Source: Buttiauxella gaviniae ATCC 51604 (GTDB lineage Bacteria > Pseudomonadota > Gammaproteobacteria > Enterobacterales > Enterobacteriaceae). From it: a stretch of 64,000 nt of DNA. The notes beneath the pieces were generated by a model. The model saw nothing but the letters and a program-made list of their open reading frames with translations. It ran no database searches and had not been told where the DNA came from. Where the stretch lies: contig NZ_LXEP01000003.1 in NCBI RefSeq assembly GCF_001654835.1, forward strand, positions 62,001 through 126,000, given 5' to 3'. The translations under genes were made by a program, and so were the position numbers. Shown here in pieces: positions 9,889 through 18,963 of this stretch (position 1 is the first letter of the stretch; every line of letters begins with the position of its first letter).

Positions 9889-11298
9889 TTAGGCGGCGAT
9901 TGTTACTGATAAGGTCCGTCGTTTTGCTATTGTTGCCATGACAAGTACTAACATCATCAGGACTTCCATCCCGAGTACACCAATCATCGCTTGCGGATAG
10001 TTCCCATGATTTTGTTGTTGCATGTGAAGGAATAAACCGCCGAGTACCGCTGGCCCCAGGGCCAATGTAGATTGCTGTAGGGTGCTGAGAATTGCACTGG
10101 CTGCTCCAGCATCATTCGGTTTGATATCTTGCATCCCGACACGGTAAAACGTATTGACGATTAAAGCCTGACCATAACCAATGAAGACCGTTGCTGGCGC
10201 AATGATTAGCGCACCGGCAGCATCGCCATAATGATATAGGGTTGCCATAAGACCGATAAGGCCAAAAATTTGCAGTGAAATACCGGTTAACAAAATGGTG
10301 CTCATTGAGTAACGAGCAATAAGTTTTGGGGCATAACAGGCCGAGATAAAATAAGAAACGCCAAGCGCAATAAAACTATTACCCGATTGCCATGGCTCCA
10401 TACCCATACCGGATTGTAAAGTCACTGCCAGGCAGAACATAAAACCTGACCAACAACTGAAAAATAATACTGCAATTAATAAGCCAAACCGAATGCTCGG
10501 GAGTTTAAGCAAATGAGGTGCCACAAGAGGTTGCAGGCCTCGCTTTTGTTGCATTAAAGCAGCAGCGCGCATTAAATAACCAAGAGGCAGTACCATTACC
10601 AGCATTGCCTGCATATACCATGGCCAATTTAATTCCGGGCCTAAGGTCATCGGAAACAGTAAACAGCACAACATGATTGCCAGAATAGATGTTCCTGGCC
10701 AGTCAATACGTGAAGGTGCTTCGCTACTTGTTTCTGGAATATATGAACGGCTCAATAGCAGGAATAACACGCAAATTGGCACATTAATAAAGAAGGCGTT
10801 ACGCCAGCCAAGTCCCGCTATATCTGCTGAGACCAGCCACCCGCCCCCCATCTGCCCGATAATAAATGCAATACCACCAATTCCGCCATATAGACTTATG
10901 GCCCGTGCACGAGCGGGACCTTTTAACGTCACATGAAGCGTGGCAAGTATTTGCGGGACGATCAGTGCTGCGCCTGCACCCTGAAGCACTCGGGCAGCCA
11001 ACAATTCATTTACAGAACCAGATATGCCGCATAATAAAGAGGCTAAACCGAAAATAAATACACCTAATTGCAAAATACGGCGACGACCATTGTTATCACC
11101 CAGTTTACTTCCCACGGCAAGACAGACGGCAAAAGCAACACCATAAAGCGCAACAATAAGTTCCAACTGAGTCGATGTCGTACCAAGCGAGTGAGTAATT
11201 GAATCGAGGGCAACATTAGTGATCGAAGTATCTATCATTGGCAACATCTGCGCTGTTAATAATAACAACAGGCCAGCGCGGCCAGGCGAAACATTCAT
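9889..11298 (-). CDS. DHA2-family (EmrB/QacA-type) multidrug MFS transporter
   Basis: A 469-residue proton-driven export protein of the 14-helix DHA2 group. The early helix segment MLPMIDTSITNVAL, the motif A region GSKLGDNNGRRRI between helices 2 and 3, and motif C-like GGIGGIAFIIGQMGGGWL are visible. I chose ATG 11298 (MNVSPGRAG) because GGAG stands six bases upstream; an in-frame ATG 19 codons earlier lies next to the operator-like palindrome. It is divergent from an XRE/MmyB-like regulator, a common repressor-pump layout. Substrate unknown. Confidence 0.88.
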   Translation of the reverse strand: MNVSPGRAGLLLLLTAQMLPMIDTSITNVALDSITHSLGTTSTQLELIVALYGVAFAVCLAVGSKLGDNNGRRRILQLGVFIFGLASLLCGISGSVNELLAARVLQGAGAALIVPQILATLHVTLKGPARARAISLYGGIGGIAFIIGQMGGGWLVSADIAGLGWRNAFFINVPICVLFLLLSRSYIPETSSEAPSRIDWPGTSILAIMLCCLLFPMTLGPELNWPWYMQAMLVMVLPLGYLMRAAALMQQKRGLQPLVAPHLLKLPSIRFGLLIAVLFFSCWSGFMFCLAVTLQSGMGMEPWQSGNSFIALGVSYFISACYAPKLIARYSMSTILLTGISLQIFGLIGLMATLYHYGDAAGALIIAPATVFIGYGQALIVNTFYRVGMQDIKPNDAGAASAILSTLQQSTLALGPAVLGGLFLHMQQQNHGNYPQAMIGVLGMEVLMMLVLVMATIAKRRTLSVTIAA

Positions 11299-11357
11299 CA
11301 AGTACTCCACTGCATAATTTAAAATTCGAATACAGTATTTCTGATGAATTAACACGG

Positions 11358-11381
11358 TACCAGTATTTGGTTATACTGGTA
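11358..11381. promoter_or_regulatory. Palindromic operator between pump and XRE regulator
   Basis: TACCAGTAT-TTGGTT-ATACTGGTA is a perfect dyad with 9-bp arms and a 6-base centre. It lies in the short divergent intergenic region, 60 bases from the pump ATG and 30 bases from the regulator ATG. I infer it is the operator through which the regulator controls both genes. Confidence 0.7.
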
Positions 11382-11410
11382 TTATCACTGCTACGATATT
11401 GGAATTTTTA

Positions 11411-12289
11411 ATGCCCCTCAAAATCTCGCAAGAGATGCCCGCCAACCTCCTGGATGATAGCAATAAAATATTGGCTCTGTTTCTGCGTACACGGCGCGAA
11501 AGCCTTGATCCCGCTCGTCTTGGTTTACCTCGTAGCGGCAGACGCCGCACGCCAGGTCTGCGTCGCGAAGAAGTCGCTATGCTCGCGAATATCGGGGTCA
11601 CCTGGTATACCTGGCTTGAACAAGGGCGGAAAGTCAATCCGTCAACGGCTTCCATGGCTGCCATTGCTGATGCTCTGCAATGCACACCGGCTGAGACACG
11701 TTATTTGTTTATTCTTGCAGGCCTGCAACCTTCAGAAATGCCCGTAGCATCAAAGTATGAAGAGGTCAGCGCTGCATCGCGGCGGATACTGGATACGCTC
11801 ATGCCGCTCCCTGCCAGTATCGTCATGCCTAACTTTGATATTCAGGGTTATAACGCTAATTACTGTCGTTTGATGGGCGTTGATCTCGATAATGTGCCAC
11901 ACGATGATCGCAACTCAATTTACCAATATCTCACAAATGACCACTGGCATAATTTACTGGGTGACGACGATATTGTTTTGCCCATTTTTATCGCTTATTT
12001 CCATGCTGGTATGACAGAACACCGCGGCGACCCTCGTTGGGAAAATCTTTTAGAGCGATTTTTCGAGGCATCTCCGGTATTCAAGCATTTCTGGGAACAG
12101 AGACACGAGGTTCGTTATATCGAAAATCACACTATGACTTACTACCATCATGAATTAGGGCCTTTCAAAATACAAAAGGTTAACTGGTTCTCAGCCCCCC
12201 GCGATGGGTCACGTCTGCTAGTTTATGTACCGGTAGATGAAAAAGGGGAACGGATTATTGCCATGCTCGAACATAAAGAGATGAACTAA
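11411..12289 (+). CDS. XRE-family regulator with MmyB-like ligand-binding domain
   Basis: 292 residues. The N-terminal region carries the signature LGLPRSGRRRTPGLRREEVA, then a helix-turn-helix (ANIGVTWYTWLEQGR...PSTASMAAIADAL), as in MmyB-type regulators of actinobacterial origin style. The C-terminal part, with HDDRNSIYQYLTNDHW and the two-strand ending, is the PAS-like MmyB domain that is thought to bind a fatty-acid-like ligand. ATG 11411 is preferred over the TTG four codons upstream. It is divergent from the DHA2 pump and probably represses it. Confidence 0.87.
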   Translation: MPLKISQEMPANLLDDSNKILALFLRTRRESLDPARLGLPRSGRRRTPGLRREEVAMLANIGVTWYTWLEQGRKVNPSTASMAAIADALQCTPAETRYLFILAGLQPSEMPVASKYEEVSAASRRILDTLMPLPASIVMPNFDIQGYNANYCRLMGVDLDNVPHDDRNSIYQYLTNDHWHNLLGDDDIVLPIFIAYFHAGMTEHRGDPRWENLLERFFEASPVFKHFWEQRHEVRYIENHTMTYYHHELGPFKIQKVNWFSAPRDGSRLLVYVPVDEKGERIIAMLEHKEMN

Positions 12290-12303
12290 TAGCCCATGGT
12301 CCT

Positions 12304-12357
12304 ACGAGTGATATTCACTCCTGGCCTGTGATGTAGGCTGGTCATGATATCACTCGT
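12304..12357. terminator. Long inverted repeat downstream of the XRE regulator
   Basis: ACGAGTGATAT (12304-12314) and ATATCACTCGT (12347-12357) are perfect 11-bp arms with a 32-base spacer. It begins 15 bases after the regulator stop. There is no clear T run, so it may be a transcript-end hairpin or a protein site rather than a classical terminator. Confidence 0.45.
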
Positions 12358-12498
12358 TGTAATGACGGGTTTATATAGCCACATTATATATTTCACGAGA
12401 ATCATCCAGGCGAACAAGTTAATAATGTAGTGGTTATCATTTATTCAAAGGCGAACCGGTAAGTTACAGCTCAGTCCTGGTTCCTGCCGCCCTTATTA

Positions 12499-13752
12499 TT
12501 ATGAATCCTGTAACCGTACCAACATGTTGGTCCTGCAGGCGTAAATAATCACGCACAACAGCAGGCTGAGCAACGCAGTGCTGATAAATACTCCCGCTCC
12601 GGTCATCGCCAGCATCACACCACCGATTAACGGCCCGACAGCGAGCCCAAGCGTCGACAGCGTTGATGCACCAAGGTAGGCTCCGCGATGCTCAGCCGGG
12701 GCCAATTGATCGAGCAAAATGTTCAGGTTAGGCATCAGAATCGCTTCCCCCATACTGAATACGCCGGTAACAGTCAGCCATACCCAAATATCCGTCGAAC
12801 GTATGGCAAAAAAGCATAGCTGCGAGAATGCAAAAATTGCTCCCCCCAGAAGAATGCGTTTTGGCAGATTGATCTGTGCCAGAAACCGCATAACAAACGT
12901 CTGAAACACCAAAACGGTACAGGCATTCGTAACCAGGATCAGAGTAATCAGTTTAACCGCCGCGTTGCTGTCCAGTAGCAGCAGGTACTGGGGCAGTACG
13001 GCTTCATAATGGATAAATACGATACTGCACAAAATGCTACACAGCAGCGCCGCTACGTAGATTCTGTCTCTGGCGATTATCCCCATCACCTGATGCAGCT
13101 TAATCGCGGGACCGCTGCAACTCTGCTTCTCGCCCAGCAATTTACCCGCAGGGATAAACAGCAGCACGTAGACGAAAAAAGGCAGATAGGTCAGCCCGGT
13201 TATCAGGAACGTCCCCTTCTGAGATGTCAGGCCAAAGACTATCCCCACCAGCGGGCCAAACACCGCTGCAACGTTGATCAGGTAGTAGCGCATTTGAAGG
13301 GCAAGAGCACGACGACGGCGGTCACCAAGTAAATCACTCATCAGCGCACGCACCGGGGGATCAACCCATGCAAAGCAAACGCCGATGATCATCAGGCCAG
13401 TAATAAACAACCCCATCCCAGTAGCCAGCGCCAGGGTCATGTATCCCACAGCAGAAAATCCACAGCCGAGCAGTAGAATAACCCGTCGCCCCAGCCTGTC
13501 CGAAAGCTGCCCGCCATACATACCGAGCACTACGGAGATCAACGCGCTGCTGGTCATCGCCACGCCAATGGCAATAGGCGACATGTGGTAACTCTGCGTC
13601 ATGATCACTGCAATAAACGGCCATGCCATAAAATAGCTAAATCGTATAATGAGCGTAAAAAAGAGCAATGCATGGACTGTTGCCGGGAAGGTTTTTAGCG
13701 TCTGGAATAGACCCGGTGTCGCACAGATTTCAGCGGCGGGCTTAGTCGTCAT
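12499..13752 (-). CDS. MdtH-like MFS efflux transporter
   Basis: 417 residues with about 12 hydrophobic segments. It contains the MFS motif A after helix 2, YGGQLSDRLGRRVILLLG, and the pattern DPPVRALMSDLLGDRRRRALALQMRYYLINVAAVFGP typical of the MdtH/YceL-type drug:proton antiporters. It is probably an inner-membrane exporter, substrate unknown. It follows an asd-type gene on the same strand, but a strong terminator lies between them, so the two are probably separate transcripts. It is convergent with the XRE regulator. Confidence 0.83.
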   Translation of the reverse strand: MTTKPAAEICATPGLFQTLKTFPATVHALLFFTLIIRFSYFMAWPFIAVIMTQSYHMSPIAIGVAMTSSALISVVLGMYGGQLSDRLGRRVILLLGCGFSAVGYMTLALATGMGLFITGLMIIGVCFAWVDPPVRALMSDLLGDRRRRALALQMRYYLINVAAVFGPLVGIVFGLTSQKGTFLITGLTYLPFFVYVLLFIPAGKLLGEKQSCSGPAIKLHQVMGIIARDRIYVAALLCSILCSIVFIHYEAVLPQYLLLLDSNAAVKLITLILVTNACTVLVFQTFVMRFLAQINLPKRILLGGAIFAFSQLCFFAIRSTDIWVWLTVTGVFSMGEAILMPNLNILLDQLAPAEHRGAYLGASTLSTLGLAVGPLIGGVMLAMTGAGVFISTALLSLLLCVIIYACRTNMLVRLQDS

Positions 13753-13807
13753 ACGTCATCCTGTTCAGTATTTTTATTAACATCTGGATTGCATGATCCT
13801 GAATATT

Positions 13808-13834
13808 AAAAGCACCTATCGAGCAGGTGCTTTT
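13808..13834. terminator. Intrinsic terminator after the asd-type gene
   Basis: AAAAGCACCT (13808-13817) and AGGTGCTTTT (13825-13834) are perfect 10-bp arms with a 7-base loop and a T run on either strand. It lies 17 bases beyond the stop of the minus-strand dehydrogenase gene. Confidence 0.9.
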
Positions 13835-13850
13835 GCCTAAATAAAATAAA

Positions 13851-14969
13851 TCAAACTCTGCCAAGCAGAATATTCAACATCCGGCGCAAGGGTTCCGCGG
13901 CTCCCCACAATAGCTGGTCGCCTACAGTCAGAACTGAATAGACTGGCTCATTGTTGAGCGCCATTTTCTTGTAGCGACCGATGCCCACCTGGAGAGAACC
14001 GCTAATGTATGCAGGGGTCAATTTACTGACACTCTCTTCCTTGTTATTTGCCACATAGTTAACCCAGGGGTGGGAATGCGTAACGAGCTCCGCAAATTCT
14101 GCTTCACTGACTTCACGTTTGAGCTTCAGAGTAATTGCAGCACTGTGGCATCGGATCACGCCGACGCGGATACACAAGCCGTTTACCGGGATCGTTCCGG
14201 GAGAAAGACCCAGAATTTTGTTCGTTTCTGCCTCACCTTTCCATTCTTCGCGACTATTCCCATCCCCTAAATCGCTGTCAATCCATGGAATGATGCTGCC
14301 CATTAAAGGCGCGCCGAAATTCTGAATTGGCATGTCAGCACTGTTAATTAGCTCACTGACTTTATTGACTAAAGGAAGCACTGAACCTGATGATGCCAGT
14401 TCATCGGAAGACAAATGTTGGCTTATATAAGCACTTTGAGCGATTAATTCCCGAACATATTTAGCACCCGCACCGGATGCAGACTGATAGGTCATCACAC
14501 TCATCCATTCAATCAAGTCAGCCTTTATCAGCCCGGCCAGCCCCATAAGACTTAGCGTTATCGAACAGTTGCCACCGACAAAAAGTTTAATTCCATCTTT
14601 GACTGCACAGTCAATATTTGGGCGGTTGACGGGATCGAGAATAATGCAGGCTTTTTCATCCATCCGCAGCGCTGAAGCAGCGTCAATCCAGTAGCCTTCC
14701 CACCCATGGGCAATCAATGCAGGATAGACCGCTTTAGTATAATCCCCGCCCTGACAGGTTATGATGATGTCCATTTCGGCCAGGGCACTAATGGAGTTAG
14801 CATCTTTGAGTATATAGCTGACTCCACCAATGACCGGACCGGCGGCACCCGCACTGGAAGTGCTGTAAAAATGCGCAGAAATATCGTCAAAGTCGTTTTC
14901 TTCGACCATGCGCTGTAGCAAAACAGAACCGACCATTCCTCGCCAACCAACAATGCCAACTTGCTTCAT
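13851..14969 (-). CDS. Aspartate-semialdehyde dehydrogenase (paralogous type)
   Basis: 372 residues along the full length of the Asd family: NADP-binding GWRGMVGS at residues 8-15, catalytic Cys in FVGGNCS, substrate-binding motifs SREEWKGEAETNKIL and the C-terminal TVGDQLLWGAAEPLRRML. It reduces aspartyl phosphate to aspartate semialdehyde in the Lys/Thr/Met pathway. From memory it is clearly diverged from E. coli Asd throughout (for example the segment after residue 30 and the ending), so it may be a second copy rather than the housekeeping gene. No lysine riboswitch was evident upstream. Flanking genes are unrelated to amino acid synthesis. Confidence 0.88.
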   Translation of the reverse strand: MKQVGIVGWRGMVGSVLLQRMVEENDFDDISAHFYSTSSAGAAGPVIGGVSYILKDANSISALAEMDIIITCQGGDYTKAVYPALIAHGWEGYWIDAASALRMDEKACIILDPVNRPNIDCAVKDGIKLFVGGNCSITLSLMGLAGLIKADLIEWMSVMTYQSASGAGAKYVRELIAQSAYISQHLSSDELASSGSVLPLVNKVSELINSADMPIQNFGAPLMGSIIPWIDSDLGDGNSREEWKGEAETNKILGLSPGTIPVNGLCIRVGVIRCHSAAITLKLKREVSEAEFAELVTHSHPWVNYVANNKEESVSKLTPAYISGSLQVGIGRYKKMALNNEPVYSVLTVGDQLLWGAAEPLRRMLNILLGRV

Positions 14970-15384
14970 TTGCTTAACCTTAACAACGTTATGAGAATGT
15001 TAATTATTTTCGAAGCACGTTATATCTCATCCCTAAATAAAGGTCATTACGAAGTGCATCAGATTCTGTCATTATTAAAATGTTTCATATGGATATCAGG
15101 AATTTTTATCCGTTTCGCAGAAAAACAACACGCCCATCTGAATGGGTTAAGGAATAATATTGAAGTGGGTATTACACGACAGAAACAATTATAGGAGAGA
15201 AAACGCGCAAATGGAGTTGGATGTTTCTCTCTCAGATTCGCGCTTCTGGCAAGTGGCAATTAGACTGAAACACTATTTTGTCAGGTATGAGCGTGAAGAG
15301 GATATGCGAGTCAGGATAAAACGTAGTTAGTCATGCCATCAATATTGCTGCTTTATCGCGTCTATAAATGTTTGGGAGGGTTCA
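14970..15384. other. 415-base intergenic region without a clear gene
   Basis: AT-rich divergent spacer between the asd-type gene and the P-loop gene. Short reading frames here lack ribosome sites and recognisable products. A CGCTTCTGGC motif at 15241-15250 recurs in the neighbouring spacers at 16005 and 18064. GGGAGGG before 15385 is the ribosome site of the next gene. Nothing else is supported. Confidence 0.5.
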
Positions 15385-15933
15385 ATGTCTTCAGCTTTAC
15401 AACATCGTTTCATTCTGACGGGTGGCCCGGGGTCAGGCAAAAGCAAGATAATTGATACGATCATAAAACGAGGGTATTGGTGTTCAAAAGAAGCTGGAAG
15501 AGGTGTTATACAGGACCAGATTAACATAGAGGGTGATGCATTGCCGTGGGCCAATCGAACAGCTTTTGCAGAGCTCATGCTATATTGGGAAATGCGTTCG
15601 TGGCACGAAGCGGAAGGGAAAACACGACCATGCTTCTTCGATCGTGGAGTTCCTGATGTTGCGGGTTATTTAAGCCTTGAAGAGCTTACCATACCGAGGC
15701 ATCTGGATAACGCCATTGCGAAATTTCGTTATAACCGTACCGTATTTATTGCACCACCCTGGCGTGACATATATGTACAGGATACAGAGCGCAAGCAATC
15801 TTTCGATGTCGCCGTCGCGACATATCACGCGATGGTGAAAGCATACCGTATATATAACTATCAGTTGATTGAATTACCATGCGTTTCTGTAGAGGAACGT
15901 GTGGATTTCATCCTTTCCAGGATATTACGCTGA
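15385..15933 (+). CDS. AAA-type P-loop ATPase/kinase-like protein
   Basis: 182 residues. The Walker A motif GGPGSGKS is at residues 13-20 and a DxD-like CFFDRGVPD segment lies near residue 90. This layout matches the AAA_28 group (NadR kinase/TTD14-like single-domain ATPases), which may phosphorylate small molecules; the substrate is not known. The start ATG has GGGAGGG upstream. It stands alone, convergent with a GNAT gene, in an accessory stretch of small resistance-like genes. Confidence 0.8.
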   Translation: MSSALQHRFILTGGPGSGKSKIIDTIIKRGYWCSKEAGRGVIQDQINIEGDALPWANRTAFAELMLYWEMRSWHEAEGKTRPCFFDRGVPDVAGYLSLEELTIPRHLDNAIAKFRYNRTVFIAPPWRDIYVQDTERKQSFDVAVATYHAMVKAYRIYNYQLIELPCVSVEERVDFILSRILR

Positions 15934-16207
15934 TAGAACGGTAACTGCCCTTAATGATGAATCACCATGCCTGAACCTGCCATATTCTAGTGAATATAGA
16001 ACTTCCGCTCCTGGCACAGACCTGCCTGTGAAAAAATCCAGGGACTGCGTTGAACGGGATGCCGACGTTATTCTCCCGTTGACTTAATTGACTGCGCCAA
16101 TTCAGGACTCCGTTTGGGAAACGGAAAATATTGTACGTTATGATGGTTTTCTGTACTGACTGATTTCAATCAGGCGAAAAGGTCAATACTTTCCTTCAAC
16201 CAGCTTT

Positions 16208-16678
16208 CTATTGTTTCGCCAAATATTTCCGCATCAATGCATTTTGTAGTGTCACGCCACGACGGACAGGAAAACCCCGTTCCACTACATGAAAGCCGTG
16301 CCGTAGAAAGAACTCTTCCGCAGCCTTACTCACATTTGAAGTAAGTTCAGCAATTCCAAGTTGTCTAGCTTCTTCATGAATGCAATTCATCAGTAGCGTC
16401 CCTACTCCCTGTCTCGGGTAGGTTCCTGAGACAAAGAAATGGTCAATGTACCCATTCGGCTGAACATCTGCATATCCAGCTATTTCCCCATCCATTTCAA
16501 CAACAAAGGGGCGCAGCTCCTTCATGTAATTGGCCCATTGTTCCGGGTCGATATCTGGTGGAGCCCAGGCCTCTATTTGTTCATGTGTGTAGTAGTGTGA
16601 TGCGATGGTATGTACAGAAGATAAAAAGACCCTGAATAACGCAATTTCATCCCCATTAGTGAAACTTCTGATTTTCAT
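16208..16678 (-). CDS. GNAT-family N-acetyltransferase
   Basis: 156 residues with the acetyl-CoA pyrophosphate-binding motif RQGVGT in VSGTYPRQGVGTLLMNCIHEEA, preceded by the beta-4 strand AGYADVQPNGYIDHFFV and followed by FFLRHGFHVVERGFPVRRG near the end. The protein is cytoplasmic and would transfer an acetyl group from acetyl-CoA to an amine. The N-terminal RSFTNGDEIALFRVF is typical of the RimI/PhnO-like group. The substrate cannot be inferred. One of three separate GNAT genes in this region. Confidence 0.85.
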   Translation of the reverse strand: MKIRSFTNGDEIALFRVFLSSVHTIASHYYTHEQIEAWAPPDIDPEQWANYMKELRPFVVEMDGEIAGYADVQPNGYIDHFFVSGTYPRQGVGTLLMNCIHEEARQLGIAELTSNVSKAAEEFFLRHGFHVVERGFPVRRGVTLQNALMRKYLAKQ

Positions 16679-16852
16679 AAAACCTCGTTAGTCGTAACGC
16701 GTTCTGCCTGCCGGTAAAGGGTCTGGATGCTACATACTTGAGAGCAACTATAGCCTGTGGCATCTGCTGTTTCCCGGATATTCAGTTTTTTAACCTGTCG
16801 GTAGTACAGCACTTTCTGGTGCCTAATGGTTTTAACAGCAAGCGAGCTGTTT

Positions 16853-17305
16853 TTAGTCTGAGTATCTGCATACGTTCATCTCCTTACTCAGAAGGAGTAC
16901 GGTTTTATCGTAGTTACTCAGGCACCACTCATGCTTTTTGATAACCGCCGGTGGGATTTTCTCTATATCTTTGACGGTACCAAATCCCATTGACCCGTAA
17001 AAACCTTCAAGCTCAGCAAAAGGTAAACAGTAAAGAACTGACAGACCTGAGTTCTTAATCAGGAAATCTACCACCTTACGGGCGATCCCCAGACCCTCAT
17101 TGCCGGGAAAAACATAAATTCCCCCAAGCTCGCCGCTTTCTGTATCGATTGTTACAACTCTACCTTGACCAACAATATTATCGCCATCAGTCGCCAATAC
17201 GATTAATTCCCCTGCAAGTGACGGTACAAAATCAATCTCAGCATAGCGCTCGTTAACGATGGCGAGCTCAGCGTTGGTGGCGATTCTTAAAGAAATTTGC
17301 ATCAT
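16853..17305 (-). CDS. GNAT-family N-acetyltransferase
   Basis: 150 residues. The acetyl-CoA loop is GNEGLGIARKVVDFL, preceded by GELGGIYVFPG, and the acceptor side ends with EGFYGSMGFG. From memory, the family includes proteins annotated as N-acetylglutamate synthase-like or general GNATs, but the acceptor is unknown. The start MMQISLRIATNAEL is preferred as the first Met. It is on the same strand as the neighbouring GNAT and GrpB genes but separated by 93-174 base gaps, so co-transcription is uncertain. Confidence 0.82.
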   Translation of the reverse strand: MMQISLRIATNAELAIVNERYAEIDFVPSLAGELIVLATDGDNIVGQGRVVTIDTESGELGGIYVFPGNEGLGIARKVVDFLIKNSGLSVLYCLPFAELEGFYGSMGFGTVKDIEKIPPAVIKKHEWCLSNYDKTVLLLSKEMNVCRYSD

Positions 17306-17398
17306 TCTTCCTACATCTCTTTATCTGTATTTTTCAGCTTTTGATTTTCAACCATAATATTTGGTGTAAATATCAAAAAATAACGGTCAAGAAACATA

Positions 17399-17989
17399 TT
17401 AGATATAGCCTAAATGTTTGAATATTTTCTGATAGATTTCACGCACCACTTTGCTTTTATTTTCGTGATATTGTTGAATATCTAAGCTACAACCTTTAAT
17501 TGCATCTAATTTAACGTCAGCATATAGCTGGCAGTCCTTCTTTGACTGTCGCAACCAGTCTCGAAAAAGCACATGTCGGATTGTTTCAGGAGTGTCTTGA
17601 GTGAAAATATGAAGGTTAACTCTGGGATTATCGTAATGAAAAAGACGATGTCCATGGAAGCGAGGCTCACGCACAATTAGTTTATACCCAAGACTCTCAA
17701 GTGCTAATACATAAGTTTTTTCATCTGTAGCATCAGCAACTGTCAAATCAATATCAATAACGGGTTTGGCAGCCAGACCTGGTACCGCCGTAGAACCTAC
17801 ATGATCAATTTTTAGTACATGCGAACCTAATTTATTCTTAATTTTAGATGCCAGTATTGAATATATATCCGGCCACAAAGGATCATACGCAACGACCACT
17901 ACACTCTCAATCGGCGGTACGCCATTAACAAAATAACTATCCTGAGGATCAATGACATAATGCTGCATTATTTCTTTTGGGCTAACCAT
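17399..17989 (-). CDS. GrpB-family (UPF0157) nucleotidyltransferase-like protein
   Basis: 196 residues. The family core DHVGSTAVPGLAAKPVIDIDLTV resembles the nucleotidyltransferase GS...DxD layout, and the C-terminal half has the RFHGHRLFHYDNPRVNLHIF segment. GrpB proteins have no firmly established role; some are fused to dephospho-CoA kinase and others travel with resistance genes. I chose ATG 17989 (MVSPKEIMQHY) because AGGTG lies seven bases upstream, rather than an upstream ATG 12 codons earlier. Confidence 0.82.
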   Translation of the reverse strand: MVSPKEIMQHYVIDPQDSYFVNGVPPIESVVVVAYDPLWPDIYSILASKIKNKLGSHVLKIDHVGSTAVPGLAAKPVIDIDLTVADATDEKTYVLALESLGYKLIVREPRFHGHRLFHYDNPRVNLHIFTQDTPETIRHVLFRDWLRQSKKDCQLYADVKLDAIKGCSLDIQQYHENKSKVVREIYQKIFKHLGYI

Positions 17990-18135
17990 AAACCAACACC
18001 TATCGACCATACAAATTATGAACAATAGCGTACAGGAGATGGGTTTGGATGTCTCTCAAACGTCCGCTCCTGGCTCAGAGCACACTACCAGGACTTACAG
18101 TCCGCTCTGAGCGACAACATAACTAAACTGTCTAA

Positions 18136-18963
18136 TCACTTATCCAATTCGCTAATTGCCAGCTTAGCAACATTTGATGCAATTGATGTTGCATCATTAC
18201 TTTCGAGGGACCATGTTGTTGAAAGCCCGCACCATGCAATTATCCATTTGAGAAGGCGATCTCTGTCCAGTTCTGCCGTCTCGGCAACAACACTTAGACG
18301 CTGTTTAAATATCTCCGGCAGCGTCGCGACACGAGGCACTGGATTACCAAGATCCGGATTAGTAAAAATATTGGCAAAGTCGAATCCCCGTTCACATATT
18401 AGTCCTTTTGGGTCAATGGCCAACCAGCCAGATGTTTCAAAATCAAGCACGTTACCGTGATGTAAGTCACCATGTAATGCAACCACATCCCGTGGAGAAG
18501 AAAGCAATTCTTCTGAGATTTCTGCGCAACGTGTCAGGATACTGCCATATTTCAAGGCTGCAGGTTTTAGAGGATAAAACCACTCATGTAGAGGCGTAAG
18601 CTGGGGTAATGGTTTTTTTGGGAATGTATGAAGCCTGTTCGCAGTAGTACACATAATACGACAAGCTACATCATCCTGACCTTCTCGTGACATAGCTGAC
18701 AATGACGCGGAACCAGAGGCTCTTGAGAGAAGAATTGCTTCATTTTCATGTGCAATAACCTGCGCCGCACCATTCCCTTCCCACCATGCCATTAGTGCAT
18801 TACCGGCTTGTTCATCTGTATTATCCGTAACTTTTAACATGGCTTTAATACCATGTGTTGCTGTTTTAACCGGATATAACTGTGATGTATGAGTTATAAA
18901 TGGGGTGCCATCAGGAATGAGATCCCAGCGATTTAGCCAATGTTTTAACTTGAACGTTTCCAT
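18136..18963 (-). CDS. APH(6)-like aminoglycoside/hydroxyurea phosphotransferase
   Basis: 275 residues of the streptomycin-kinase-like fold. The catalytic loop HGDLHHGN is at residues 164-171 and the metal-binding Asp184 is in IDPKG; these are the hallmark motifs of the APH(6)/StrB family. It probably phosphorylates a small molecule, as relatives do with streptomycin or hydroxyurea, but resistance cannot be concluded from sequence alone. From memory it is too diverged from the mobile strB gene to call it that. No mobile element borders it. Confidence 0.82.
   Translation of the reverse strand: METFKLKHWLNRWDLIPDGTPFITHTSQLYPVKTATHGIKAMLKVTDNTDEQAGNALMAWWEGNGAAQVIAHENEAILLSRASGSASLSAMSREGQDDVACRIMCTTANRLHTFPKKPLPQLTPLHEWFYPLKPAALKYGSILTRCAEISEELLSSPRDVVALHGDLHHGNVLDFETSGWLAIDPKGLICERGFDFANIFTNPDLGNPVPRVATLPEIFKQRLSVVAETAELDRDRLLKWIIAWCGLSTTWSLESNDATSIASNVAKLAISELDK

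Noticed and set aside
16815-16855. Hairpin AACAGC-AAGCGA-GCTGTT as terminator of the GNAT gene
   Set aside because: The T run lies on the plus-strand side only, while the gene is on the minus strand, and the stem is only 6 bp.
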